A program made the translations under genes and the position numbers. From Thermotoga sp. (lineage in GTDB: Bacteria > Bipolaricaulota > Bipolaricaulia > Bipolaricaulales > Bipolaricaulaceae), in the NCBI GenBank assembly GCA_020724765.1, contig DYGJ01000003.1, forward strand, positions 1 to 39,439: a DNA stretch of 39,439 nucleotides, read 5' to 3'. The notes beneath the pieces are model-generated. The model worked only from the letters and a program-made list of their open reading frames with translations. It had not been told where the DNA came from and searched no databases. Below, piece by piece: positions 1 through 6,789 of the stretch. The stretch's first letter is position 1. Each line of letters begins with the position of its first letter.

Positions 1-377
1 CTCCCGGAAGCTTCAGCGGCCTGTACAGCAGGCACCAGCAGTCGCTTCCCGATCCCCTGGCGGCGGTGGCCCAAGAGGACCCCAACGTCTGCGTTCGCCA
101 GATGCCGGTTGTCGGGCGTGTCGTAGATCTCGAGTGTAGATCTCCCCACAGCCTCTCCGCCTTGCCAGGCGACCCATATGCGCAGGGCAACGAAGGGTGG
201 AACCGTTCGGAGGCCCGTGAGCCACTTATCGTAGGACCGCGGCGGGTCGTCGGGCCACTCCTCGGTTCGCAGACCCCCCGGTCCGCAGACAAGAGCGTAC
301 ACGGCTCGGAGTTCCTCAGGAGTGGCTGCCTCATTGGCGTAGTCGAACGGCTTCACGATCACGGACATCTTGGCCAT
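1..377 (-). CDS. GNAT-family N-acetyltransferase, partial (C-terminus beyond window edge)
   Basis: Reading from an ATG at 377 gives 125 codons with no stop before the window edge, so the C-terminus is missing. The ATG follows a good ribosome site (GGGAGG, about 7 bases upstream). The visible product starts MAKMSVIVKPFDYANEA. Near its truncated end it carries HRRQGIGKRLL, the acetyl-CoA pyrophosphate-binding loop (motif A, Q/RxxGxG/A) of GNAT acetyltransferases, after a beta-strand segment NADVGVLLG. The acetyl acceptor cannot be inferred. It is transcribed divergently from the gene starting at 532. It is the first of three GNAT genes in 3.5 kb. The family call is firm because of motif A; the substrate is unknown. 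Confidence 0.8.
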   Translation of the reverse strand, partial: MAKMSVIVKPFDYANEAATPEELRAVYALVCGPGGLRTEEWPDDPPRSYDKWLTGLRTVPPFVALRIWVAWQGGEAVGRSTLEIYDTPDNRHLANADVGVLLGHRRQGIGKRLLVPAVQAAEASG

Positions 378-496
378 GCCTCTACCTCCCTGTGAGACGA
401 CAACAAGCGGGGATCGTAGCTCGTGCTCCGGAGCCCGGCAAACTAGGGCTCGTGAGGCGCTCCACGCTTGCGACGAAGGATCTTCTGGGCGCGATG

Positions 497-502
497 TATA
501 CT
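497..502 (+). promoter_or_regulatory. Possible -10 box (TATACT)
   Basis: TATACT lies 29 bases upstream of the GTG at 532 and is preceded by TG. No -35 box at 16-18 bases is convincing; a TTGCGA at 468 is too far (23-base spacer). It would give a leader containing the SD at 520-526. Confidence 0.35.
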
Positions 503-531
503 GGCTTCCGCATCTCTGTAAGGAGGCCGCA

Positions 532-1629
532 GTGCCCTCAGACGAGGTCGTCGCGAAGGACGTAGCGCCCGTGCACGTGCTTACAACCCGGCGAGAGGTC
601 GTTGGCCAGACGGAGATCCTCAAGAAGATCGCGCGGTTGCGTCCGACTGTAGCGGACGTCATCGCGGGACCACCGATGTGCCTGGTGCTCGGTTTCCCGA
701 AGGACGGGCGTATCCCCGTCGAGATCGCCTTCCCAACCCAAGCTCCCGCTTCGCGAGCGGGTCTCAAGACGGCAACACTCCCCGCCTTGCGGGTGTTCTC
801 CATCACCCACGTTGGGCCGCTCGAGGGAGGTCCGGAGGGGGCCACGTTTCGGGACGCTCAGCGCAGGCTGGGGGAGTTCCTTCGCACCAGGAAGCTTCTT
901 CCGGGGGACGATCCGGAGCGCTTCCTGTACCACGAGGGAGCCGAGGTGCACGGAGACCGGACCGAACGCTACGTGACGGAGATCCAGATCCCGGACCATC
1001 TTCCAATCTGGCTCGCAACGCTCGACCGCGGCACGATGGCCGCCGCAGGACGAGAGGCGGCCCAACGGGTGATGGCCGGAAGCGAGAGGCTCGTAGAAGC
1101 ACACGATGGGGTACAGACAGCCGAGTGGGTCCATGGAGCGATCGCACGGCTTGACCGCGAGGTCACCTCTGATCGGGCTCGTGCCCAAATCCTCAATGGG
1201 TGCGCCCATCACTACATCGTCCAGAGCGCGGATGTCCTGAGGCAAGCGTGGCTGGACACGCAGGACCTACGTGCCCTCGTACGGCGGATCACGGACGAGG
1301 CCCTCCTGGGCGGGCGGTACTGGATTGACGAGGAGGGACCCGCCCCTCGTCTGATGATCGAACGTCGCCCGGCGCGGCCTGATGCCTACAACAAGGCGAC
1401 CGATCCGGCAGAGAAGCGCTATCTGGCCTGCTTCTGCCCCCTCGTGCGCGATGCACTCCGGACAGGCGAGCAGGTCTCGCGGACCTTCTGCCACTGCTCC
1501 GGCGGCTGGTATGTCCAGGAGTGGGAACTCGTGTTCGGGGAGAAGCCGCGGGTAGACCTTGTGCAGACAATGCTGGACGGAGCGGACAGCTGTGTCTTCG
1601 CCGTTCACATCCCCGATGGGTTCCTCTAG
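532..1629 (+). CDS. GyrI-like small-molecule-binding domain fused to a DUF6144-like Cys-rich domain
   Basis: The frame is open from 370, but GTG at 532 is the likely start because TAAGGAGG lies 6 bases before it; this gives 365 residues. Residues about 1-165 resemble the GyrI-like/AraC-effector-binding fold (alternating strands, LPALRVFSITHVGPLEG as the typical H-x-G strand-turn, ending in a YVTEIQIPD strand). The C-terminal 200 residues are helical and end in FCHCSGGWYVQEWELVFG and DSCVFAVHIP. That Cys pattern recalls DUF6144 and L-2-amino-thiazoline-4-carboxylate-hydrolase-like proteins. No DNA-binding domain is visible, so it may bind a ligand rather than regulate transcription directly. 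Its stop overlaps the stop of the opposite-strand gene (shared CTAG). Domain calls are by eye; function is unknown. Confidence 0.7.
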   Translation: MPSDEVVAKDVAPVHVLTTRREVVGQTEILKKIARLRPTVADVIAGPPMCLVLGFPKDGRIPVEIAFPTQAPASRAGLKTATLPALRVFSITHVGPLEGGPEGATFRDAQRRLGEFLRTRKLLPGDDPERFLYHEGAEVHGDRTERYVTEIQIPDHLPIWLATLDRGTMAAAGREAAQRVMAGSERLVEAHDGVQTAEWVHGAIARLDREVTSDRARAQILNGCAHHYIVQSADVLRQAWLDTQDLRALVRRITDEALLGGRYWIDEEGPAPRLMIERRPARPDAYNKATDPAEKRYLACFCPLVRDALRTGEQVSRTFCHCSGGWYVQEWELVFGEKPRVDLVQTMLDGADSCVFAVHIPDGFL

Positions 1630-2585
1630 TCCCTGCGGTCCAGGTACTTCTCCCACGCGGTGTAGCTCTCGCCCGTGGTTCCGAACGCCGAGAGGTAGAG
1701 GGCCTCGGCCGGCGGGTTCGACTCGCCGCCTCCCCCCGTGGTCGCGACGACAGCTCCCAGGTCCCGCATCCGCCTCATCCCTTCCAGTAAGAGCACTTTC
1801 GCAAGCCCTCGCCTCTGATGCTCCGGAACGCAACCGACGGGCTCGAAGTAGCCCGATCGTGTGACGTCGTCGTACCACACCGTGGCGAATGCAGCGATCT
1901 CCCCCGACGGCGCCTCGCCCACGAGATCGAGGTCACGGCGGTACAGGGGGGCACGCATGGGGTTGCGGAGCCACGACGTGTCTCCGTCGTACTTCTCATC
2001 TGGCTCATCGGCATGGAACGCGCGCCAGCTCGCCCAGCTTCGCCGCGCCAGGTCGGCGTCGTCCGCGCCCATCGCGCGGATCGTGTACCCCTGGGGAATG
2101 GTGGGCTCGGGGATCGGCAACCCGAGATCTCGCGTGCGCAGCATCTCCTGGCAGATGGCCCGTCGCGCGTAGCCATGCCGCGCGAGCATCCCGGTCCGGA
2201 GCCCGTCCCCGTCGTGAGCGTAGACTTCGAGCACCGGCCGTCCCGACCTCAAGCTGATGGTAGACAGCTGCTCCTCCGCCACGGACAGCATCTCATCCTC
2301 AAGTTCCCCGGTTCGATAACGCGGATCTACCTGGAAGAAGGCCTGCCCTGCCCCCTCCCGGTTCAGCACCGCCGCCAGTTCCCCGCTCGACGTTTCCCAG
2401 AGCACGACGCCCGTCTCGAGGTCGCCGTCGCCAAGGTTCATGATCCCATGCCAGCGCCACCAATCGAGGCGCGCCACGTGCCACGAGTGCTGTCGTCGCC
2501 CGTTCTGTAGGTACACGTCACGCAGAAACTGCCGAATCGCCCAGTAGTCGTCCTCGTTCCTGTAAGCTCGCATCGAAAGCTTCAT
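1626..2585 (-). CDS. Tandem GNAT-domain acetyltransferase
   Basis: The 319-residue product starts MKLSMRAYRNEDD at an ATG with GAAGGAGGGACG directly upstream. It is about twice a single GNAT domain. Residues 1-155 form an N-terminal GNAT-like half (R-x-x-D at the start, GYARRAICQEMLRT near its end) without a clear acetyl-CoA loop. Residues 160-319 form the second half with a clear motif A, VPEHQRRGLAKVLLLEG, and a C-terminal aromatic segment. This two-domain form is common among uncharacterised bacterial acetyltransferases in which only the second domain binds acetyl-CoA. The gene is convergent with the upstream plus-strand gene, and the two stop codons overlap. Substrate is unknown. Confidence 0.85.
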   Translation of the reverse strand: MKLSMRAYRNEDDYWAIRQFLRDVYLQNGRRQHSWHVARLDWWRWHGIMNLGDGDLETGVVLWETSSGELAAVLNREGAGQAFFQVDPRYRTGELEDEMLSVAEEQLSTISLRSGRPVLEVYAHDGDGLRTGMLARHGYARRAICQEMLRTRDLGLPIPEPTIPQGYTIRAMGADDADLARRSWASWRAFHADEPDEKYDGDTSWLRNPMRAPLYRRDLDLVGEAPSGEIAAFATVWYDDVTRSGYFEPVGCVPEHQRRGLAKVLLLEGMRRMRDLGAVVATTGGGGESNPPAEALYLSAFGTTGESYTAWEKYLDRRD

Positions 2586-2736
2586 CGTCCCTCCTTCGTC
2601 GTGGAGTGGTGTCGGCTCGGTTCCGCGTGAGCAGCCCCTCGCGACCTGCAGGGAATCGCTCAGGAGATCGTGGTCATCCTCGCCGAACAGCAGACCCCAT
2701 CCGCCTCCAGCCTTGTCCAGCTCCAGGGCACGCCCA

Positions 2737-2906
2737 CTAGTGTAGTGTCCCTGACATGTCTTTCCGGGGCGCCGCTACTCGTGAGGCCGGCGCACCCATT
2801 ACCTTCTTGCCTCTCCCCATGCGATGGGGAGAGGGTGTCCGCAGGACGGGTGAGGGGATGGTTCGAGATCAACCATTGGCAAGGCATTTCCGGGACACCA
2901 CACTAG
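2737..2906. mobile_element. MITE-like element with about 29-bp terminal inverted repeats
   Basis: The ends are an imperfect inverted repeat. The left end begins CTAGTGTAGTGTCCC (2737-2751). The right end, read on the minus strand from 2906, begins CTAGTGTGGTGTCCC; similarity continues for about 29 bases with roughly six mismatches. Both ends sit on CTAG, a possible target-site preference. The 170-bp interior encodes nothing. It holds a palindrome (CCTCTCCCC/GGGGAGAGG, around 2810-2834) followed by a GGGTGAGGGG block, resembling intergenic repeats seen in many bacterial genomes. No transposase is present, so it would be non-autonomous. It lies between two minus-strand GNAT genes and its right end contains the stop codon of the upstream one. 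Confidence 0.65.
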
Positions 2907-3430
2907 CGGACAAATCTGTAAGGTCCGACGTTGATCCTGTGCCGAGCTTGTTCGCCAGAGCGCCTACGGCGCAGCTCGATGAGGTTCAGCACGGTGTAGC
3001 CCCGCGCCGCCAGGAAGCTGATGATCGCGTCATTGTCCGGATCCACCCAGTTGTACACCGTGTCGCCACCCAGATCCTGACCCAGCTTCTCGGCGCAAGC
3101 GTACAGCCGTGAGCCCACCCCCTGCCGCCGCCACTCGGGCATCACATAGAGGGACTCCGCCCAGATAACACCCCCATCTACCCGACAGACGAGGTACCCC
3201 GTCATGGTCCCACCCATGCTCTCGGCCACGTAGATCGAGAAGTCTTTCTGAAGGTACTCGGCCAACTCCTGGCTCGCCGCCTCAGAGCCTGCTGGACACG
3301 GTCTACCCCGCAGCTGGGCCAGCGTTGCACGGAACTCCTCTATCAGCCGAACAAGATCGGAACGATCGCTGGTCCGAGCCAAACGGATTCTCAGTTGATC
3401 TTCCCCACAATCGTTTGGCGGTCTGCTCAT
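2903..3430 (-). CDS. GNAT-family N-acetyltransferase
   Basis: The 175-residue product is a compact single GNAT domain: RIRLARTSDRSDLVRLIEEF opening strand and helix, SIYVAESMGGTMTGYLVCRV central strands, SLYVMPEWRRQGVGSRLYA as motif A (RRQGVG), and a DNDAIISFLAARGY motif B. The ATG at 3430 is the first start consistent with the fold. Its nearest SD-like AAAGGAGG is about 22 bases upstream, farther than usual, and no better in-frame start codon lies between, so the true start is uncertain. The stop codon (2903-2905) lies in the right terminal repeat of the MITE-like element, so the last residues may be element-derived. The substrate is unknown. Confidence 0.85.
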   Translation of the reverse strand: MSRPPNDCGEDQLRIRLARTSDRSDLVRLIEEFRATLAQLRGRPCPAGSEAASQELAEYLQKDFSIYVAESMGGTMTGYLVCRVDGGVIWAESLYVMPEWRRQGVGSRLYACAEKLGQDLGGDTVYNWVDPDNDAIISFLAARGYTVLNLIELRRRRSGEQARHRINVGPYRFVR

Positions 3431-3613
3431 CGGTTGCCTGATGTGCGCAGGCCTCCTTTCTGTGGTCGATCTGCCTCCCCAATCAGTAGAACTCACCGCG
3501 TCCACCCGAGCCACCCGCTCGCGTGCTGTCCAACTACAGATCCACGCGTTGCCGAGGTACTCCCGCTGCACACTCCGAACCGCAACTCAGTGGGGGCGGT
3601 CCACTTGCCGAGA

Positions 3614-3718
3614 TCAGACCTTGCCCTCCCGCTTCTCTTTCTTCGCAGCGCGTTTCTCCTTCAGCGTCTTCTGCGGCGGTTTCTTCTTGTCCTTCCTCGT
3701 ATCCAGCGACTTCGCCAT
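3614..3718 (-). CDS. 34-residue lysine-rich protein
   Basis: A short frame runs from ATG at 3718 to TGA at 3614 and follows GGAGGCTTGAG. The product begins MAKSLDTRKDKKKPPQKTLK and continues with EKRAAKKEKR; about 40% of residues are Lys or Arg. Very similar small basic proteins of the form MAKSLDTKK...KTLKEKRAAK are annotated as hypothetical in many bacteria, which argues that this is a real gene despite its size. No function is known. The composition would suit binding to nucleic acid or ribosomes, but that is a guess. It lies in an otherwise gene-poor 575-bp stretch. Confidence 0.7.
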   Translation of the reverse strand: MAKSLDTRKDKKKPPQKTLKEKRAAKKEKREGKV

Positions 3719-3968
3719 CTCAAGCCTCCTACGGGCGGGGAGTTCGTTTTCCTGATCGCCTCAGGCAACCACAGAACCGGAGGATACACATCCCCCTAGC
3801 ACAGCGGCAACCTCTTGAACCAGCCCTGTTTGTTGGAATCAGGCGTCCTGCAGCCCCCACGCGGCCAGGGCCCACAACGGTGGCGTTGATCGCGTACAGC
3901 GTGTGCTCCTTGCTTCTGGCCCGGGGAGATCCGCTTGCTCGGCCATGGTCGAGCGGAGCGCCTCTGAG
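3719..3968. other. Intergenic stretch with no recognisable gene
   Basis: No start/SD-supported frame is seen on either strand. The minus strand around 3850-3930 has a short open stretch reading KEHTLYAINATVVGPGRVGA that looks more coding-like than background and could be a relic, but no family was recognised. Confidence 0.4.
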
Positions 3969-3997
3969 TTGACCAAGCTGTCGGACATCTCTAGCAT
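3969..3997 (+). promoter_or_regulatory. Promoter of the LD-carboxypeptidase gene (leaderless type)
   Basis: TTGACC (3969-3974) is separated by 17 bases from TAGCAT (3992-3997). The start codon at 4006 comes only 8 bases after the -10 box, so transcription should begin at or next to the ATG. The gene has no SD sequence, which fits a leaderless mRNA. Confidence 0.6.
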
Positions 3998-4005
3998 GAT
4001 TCTCG

Positions 4006-5043
4006 ATGATCCGGTTTCCGAAGCCCCTTGAACCAGGTGATCTCATCGCGGTCACGGCCCCATCCTCCGGCGTGGCTGCTGCCGAAACTCCCAGACTGGA
4101 GCTCGTCCTTAGGGATCTCCGTGCGCACGGGTACCGGGTCGTAGAAGGGGAATGCCTCCGCGGAGAGCGCAAGAACGCGAGCGCACCGCGGGACCACCGT
4201 GCCCATGAGCTGATGCGCTTCCTCACGGACCCCCAGGTCGCGGCACTCCTGCCCCCGTGGGGTGGCGAGCTCGCGATCGAACTGCTCACCTTCATCGACT
4301 TCGAGAGGCTGCGCTCCCTTCCACCGAAGTGGCTGCTGGGGTATTCGGACCTCAGCACACTTCAGCTGCCGCTGACCCTGATCTCCGGCTGGGCAACGGC
4401 CCACGGGCCCAACCTGATGGATCTCGCACCGAGCCAGACCGATCCGCTGACCACTTCGACACTGAAGATTCTGAGCTTGGACCCGTCCACCCCGGTTGTG
4501 CAGCATGCCTCGACGCACCATCAGATCGAGTGGAACGACTTCAGGGTCAATCCTGACGCTTCACTCAACCTCACTGAACCCACTGCGTGGAAGCGGCTGG
4601 ACGGGGCAACGGCGCCGGTCGAGCTCTCCGGTCGGCTGATCGGAGGCTGCCTGGACACGATCCTGCATCTGGCGGGCTCACCCTACGGCGATGTCCCCCG
4701 CTTCGTCCGCGAATCTGGAGGGGATAGGGCAATCCTCTACCTGGAGAACGCCGAGATGGGTCCCGCAGCCCTGGTCCGTGCGCTGTGGGGGCTTCGGCTG
4801 AACGGGTGGTTCGACGGGCTCTCCGGGCTCATGTTCGGCCGTAGCAGTGGCCCAGCGCCCTCGGGCGCCGATAGCCTCACCTACGAGGAGGCGGTGCGGG
4901 CAGTCCTCGCCGATGTTCCGTACCCAGTCCTCTACGATGTGGACATCGGACACAGACCGCCGCAGCTCACGTTAATCAACGGCGCACTCGCGAACGTCTC
5001 CTTCGACGCGGGGCGTGGACACATCGCTCAGATGCGAGGATAG
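4006..5043 (+). CDS. S66-family LD-carboxypeptidase (LdcA/MccF-like)
   Basis: The 345-residue product begins MIRFPKPLEPGDLIAVTAPS, the standard opening of the S66 family (muramoyl-tetrapeptide LD-carboxypeptidases and the microcin-C immunity peptidase MccF). The family uses a Ser-Glu-His triad. Visible candidates are Ser114 in GYSD, Glu247 in YLENAE and His316 in DIGHRPPQ, each in its usual motif and order. Length fits the MccF-like branch. Roles in the family are peptidoglycan recycling or cleavage of peptide-nucleotide toxins; sequence alone does not separate these. No signal peptide is seen, so it is probably cytoplasmic. There is no SD upstream; a promoter sits directly before the ATG. 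Confidence 0.92.
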   Translation: MIRFPKPLEPGDLIAVTAPSSGVAAAETPRLELVLRDLRAHGYRVVEGECLRGERKNASAPRDHRAHELMRFLTDPQVAALLPPWGGELAIELLTFIDFERLRSLPPKWLLGYSDLSTLQLPLTLISGWATAHGPNLMDLAPSQTDPLTTSTLKILSLDPSTPVVQHASTHHQIEWNDFRVNPDASLNLTEPTAWKRLDGATAPVELSGRLIGGCLDTILHLAGSPYGDVPRFVRESGGDRAILYLENAEMGPAALVRALWGLRLNGWFDGLSGLMFGRSSGPAPSGADSLTYEEAVRAVLADVPYPVLYDVDIGHRPPQLTLINGALANVSFDAGRGHIAQMRG

Positions 5044-5144
5044 AGCCGACCTTCGCAAGGCGGGGTACTCCGCTGAACCCCTCTCCCGCCCTGACTTCCC
5101 CGATCGAACTGCGCTCCTCCAACGATGCCGTGCTAGGCAGAGAA

Positions 5145-5179
5145 GGGCCCCGGATCGGGGCGTTCCCGATCCGGGGGCC
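5145..5179. terminator. GC-rich hairpin between convergent genes
   Basis: GGGCCCCGGATCGGG is followed, after a short loop, by CCCGATCCGGGGGCC, giving a stem of about 14 bp with one bulged C. It lies between the convergent LD-carboxypeptidase and secreted-protein genes, as a bidirectional terminator would. There is no T-run, so intrinsic termination is not certain. Confidence 0.55.
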
Positions 5180-5212
5180 GATGCACGATCGAAGCAAGCC
5201 AGATCCCGCTGC

Positions 5213-5812
5213 CTACCGACCTCCGCCGATGATGTAGTACGGTTGGAGACAACACGGGTCGCAGCAGGGGTCGCAGCACGGCCCGATGACAGGTAGCGCA
5301 GAGAGCTTGAGGTGAGGATCACAAATGGGAACACCACACGGCCTGGCAGGTCGTGTGCACAGGGAAGAGCGGCAGTACGACCTGTCCGCAATCCTAACGT
5401 AGGATCGAAGAGCCTTTCCATCCGACGTCCTAACCGTGATGAGGTAGAAACCAGGCGAGACCTGAATGCCATCAGACGTCTTCTGGTGCCACAAGATCAA
5501 GGTGGTTGCGCTCGCTGGCGTGGGATAGGTGTACTCGTGCACAACCCCTCCACCCAACGCCTCCACCGACCAACCCGTGATCTTCAGCGCAATCGGGCAG
5601 CAGCAACCGCGGCCCGTGGGGACAACTACCTCGACAACAATCGGCTCCCCAATCCAGAACCCCTCATAGCACAAGGGCTCGGGCGGTGGAGGAGGACAAC
5701 AAGGCGGAGGGGGACACCACGAAGGCGAAGGACAGGACTGGACCCACTGCCCCCACACCAGCCCCCCGCCCAGCACAAGACCTGCAAGCACCAACAGAGC
5801 CACCCGTTTCAT
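5213..5812 (-). CDS. Secreted Cys/Pro-rich protein of unknown function
   Basis: ATG at 5812 follows GAGGTGATGACCGC and begins a clear signal peptide, MKRVALLVLAGLVLGGGLVW, with likely cleavage before QWVQSC. The frame continues upstream to 5983 but without a signal-peptide start. The 199-residue product has a low-complexity segment after the signal (CPPPPCCPPPPPEP), a central beta-rich region of about 110 residues (VVVPTGRGCCCPIALKI, SPGFYLITVRTSDGKALRSY) that could be an Ig-like fold, and a C-terminal Cys repeat (GPCCDPCCDPCC). The paired cysteines suggest disulfides or metal binding outside the membrane. There is no lipobox cysteine. No family was recognised. Confidence 0.75.
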   Translation of the reverse strand: MKRVALLVLAGLVLGGGLVWGQWVQSCPSPSWCPPPPCCPPPPPEPLCYEGFWIGEPIVVEVVVPTGRGCCCPIALKITGWSVEALGGGVVHEYTYPTPASATTLILWHQKTSDGIQVSPGFYLITVRTSDGKALRSYVRIADRSYCRSSLCTRPARPCGVPICDPHLKLSALPVIGPCCDPCCDPCCLQPYYIIGGGR

Positions 5813-5909
5813 GCGGTCATCACCTCGGTGCCATTGTAGCGAGAGGGCATCGCGGAGTACGTGATGCGGGCTACGCTCGCCCGTGCAACACTCTCGTGCT
5901 TCAGGCTGG

Positions 5910-6590
5910 TCAGGCCAGCCTCCGGATCCGCACCTCGATCTCGGGGCGATCCTTGAGCAACTCCACCAGACGGGACGTATCACTGGTCCCGTAGTGGTAG
6001 GGGTAAAGGATGCGCGGCCTCATCGCGACGGCGACCTCGGCCACCATCTTCGGGGTCATCGTGTAGGGGAGGTTCATCGGCAGGAACGCCACATCGATAT
6101 CCCGAAGGGCTTTCAGCTCCGGCGTGTTCTCCGTGTCGCCCGCCACAAGCACGCGAAGGTTTCCGAAGGCGACTATGTAGCCATTGCCATGACCGCGGGG
6201 GTGGAACGGCTCGCCGCTCTCCCTCGTGTGGACGATGTTGTACGCCGGGATCGCCTCGATCGTCAGGCCGTGGACGACGCGACGTTCTCCGTTGCGCATG
6301 AGAATCCCGTCCTGGACCTTCTCCCTGCAACGCTCGGGGTGGACGATCTCCGTCGCGGAGGTTCGGATACGCGCCAGCGCCTCCGGGTCGAGGTGGTCGC
6401 GGTGGTCGTGGGTGATCAGGACCAGGTCTGCCTTGGGCAGCAGCGTGTAGTCGGCGACGCGGCTGAACGGGTCTACGTAGATCTGCGTCCCGTGGTACGT
6501 GAATAGGAGCGACCCGTGGCCAAGGGCCGTGATTTGGAGGTCGCCTTCCGATGTCCCGATCGTATCGGTCTCGAACGTCTTTAGTCTCAT
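5910..6590 (-). CDS. Metallo-beta-lactamase-fold hydrolase (UPF0173-like)
   Basis: The 226-residue product contains the zinc-binding signature THDHRDHLD (His61, His63, Asp65, His66), upstream strands GHGSLLFTYHGTQIYVDPF and later zinc ligands in VAGDTENTPE and PYHYGT. Length and the G-H-x-S-x-L opening match the L-ascorbate lactonase UlaG/UPF0173-like branch of small MBL hydrolases. The ATG at 6590 has TAGGAGGTTGAG immediately before it. The substrate is unknown. It is a soluble cytoplasmic protein by appearance and lies 97 bases upstream of the secreted Cys-rich gene in the same direction, so co-transcription is possible. Confidence 0.88.
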   Translation of the reverse strand: MRLKTFETDTIGTSEGDLQITALGHGSLLFTYHGTQIYVDPFSRVADYTLLPKADLVLITHDHRDHLDPEALARIRTSATEIVHPERCREKVQDGILMRNGERRVVHGLTIEAIPAYNIVHTRESGEPFHPRGHGNGYIVAFGNLRVLVAGDTENTPELKALRDIDVAFLPMNLPYTMTPKMVAEVAVAMRPRILYPYHYGTSDTSRLVELLKDRPEIEVRIRRLA

Positions 6591-6755
6591 CTCAACCTCC
6601 TAGGCCGCCCCTAACGAGGCGGTCGTACCCTGGCCCACGAATGTCCCTATCTGCTCTGCAATGGAGCTTAGCGCATCTCCCGTCCTCCGTCTCCTTTTCT
6701 GCGCGGCTGGCCGTCTACCGGGCCCGTGAGACGAGAGGGACAGGCCGCGCTGCGC

Positions 6756-6761
6756 TACAAT
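6756..6761 (+). promoter_or_regulatory. -10 box (TACAAT) for the ABC transporter gene
   Basis: TACAAT lies 28 bases before the GTG at 6790. No strong -35 is visible. The resulting leader would carry the SD (AAGGAG) just before the start. Confidence 0.4.
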
Positions 6762-6789
6762 CCCCCGCCCTCGCGGGCGAAGGAGCGCC

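Noticed and set aside
1-3571. Three GNAT genes as an aminoglycoside-resistance or toxin-antitoxin set
   Set aside because: None has the DUF1778 partner or resistance-specific motifs; proximity alone does not support this.
3834-3995. Possible transposase remnant (KEHTLYAINATVV reading) on the minus strand
   Set aside because: No start, no SD, no recognised family and no terminal repeats; left as unexplained intergenic sequence.
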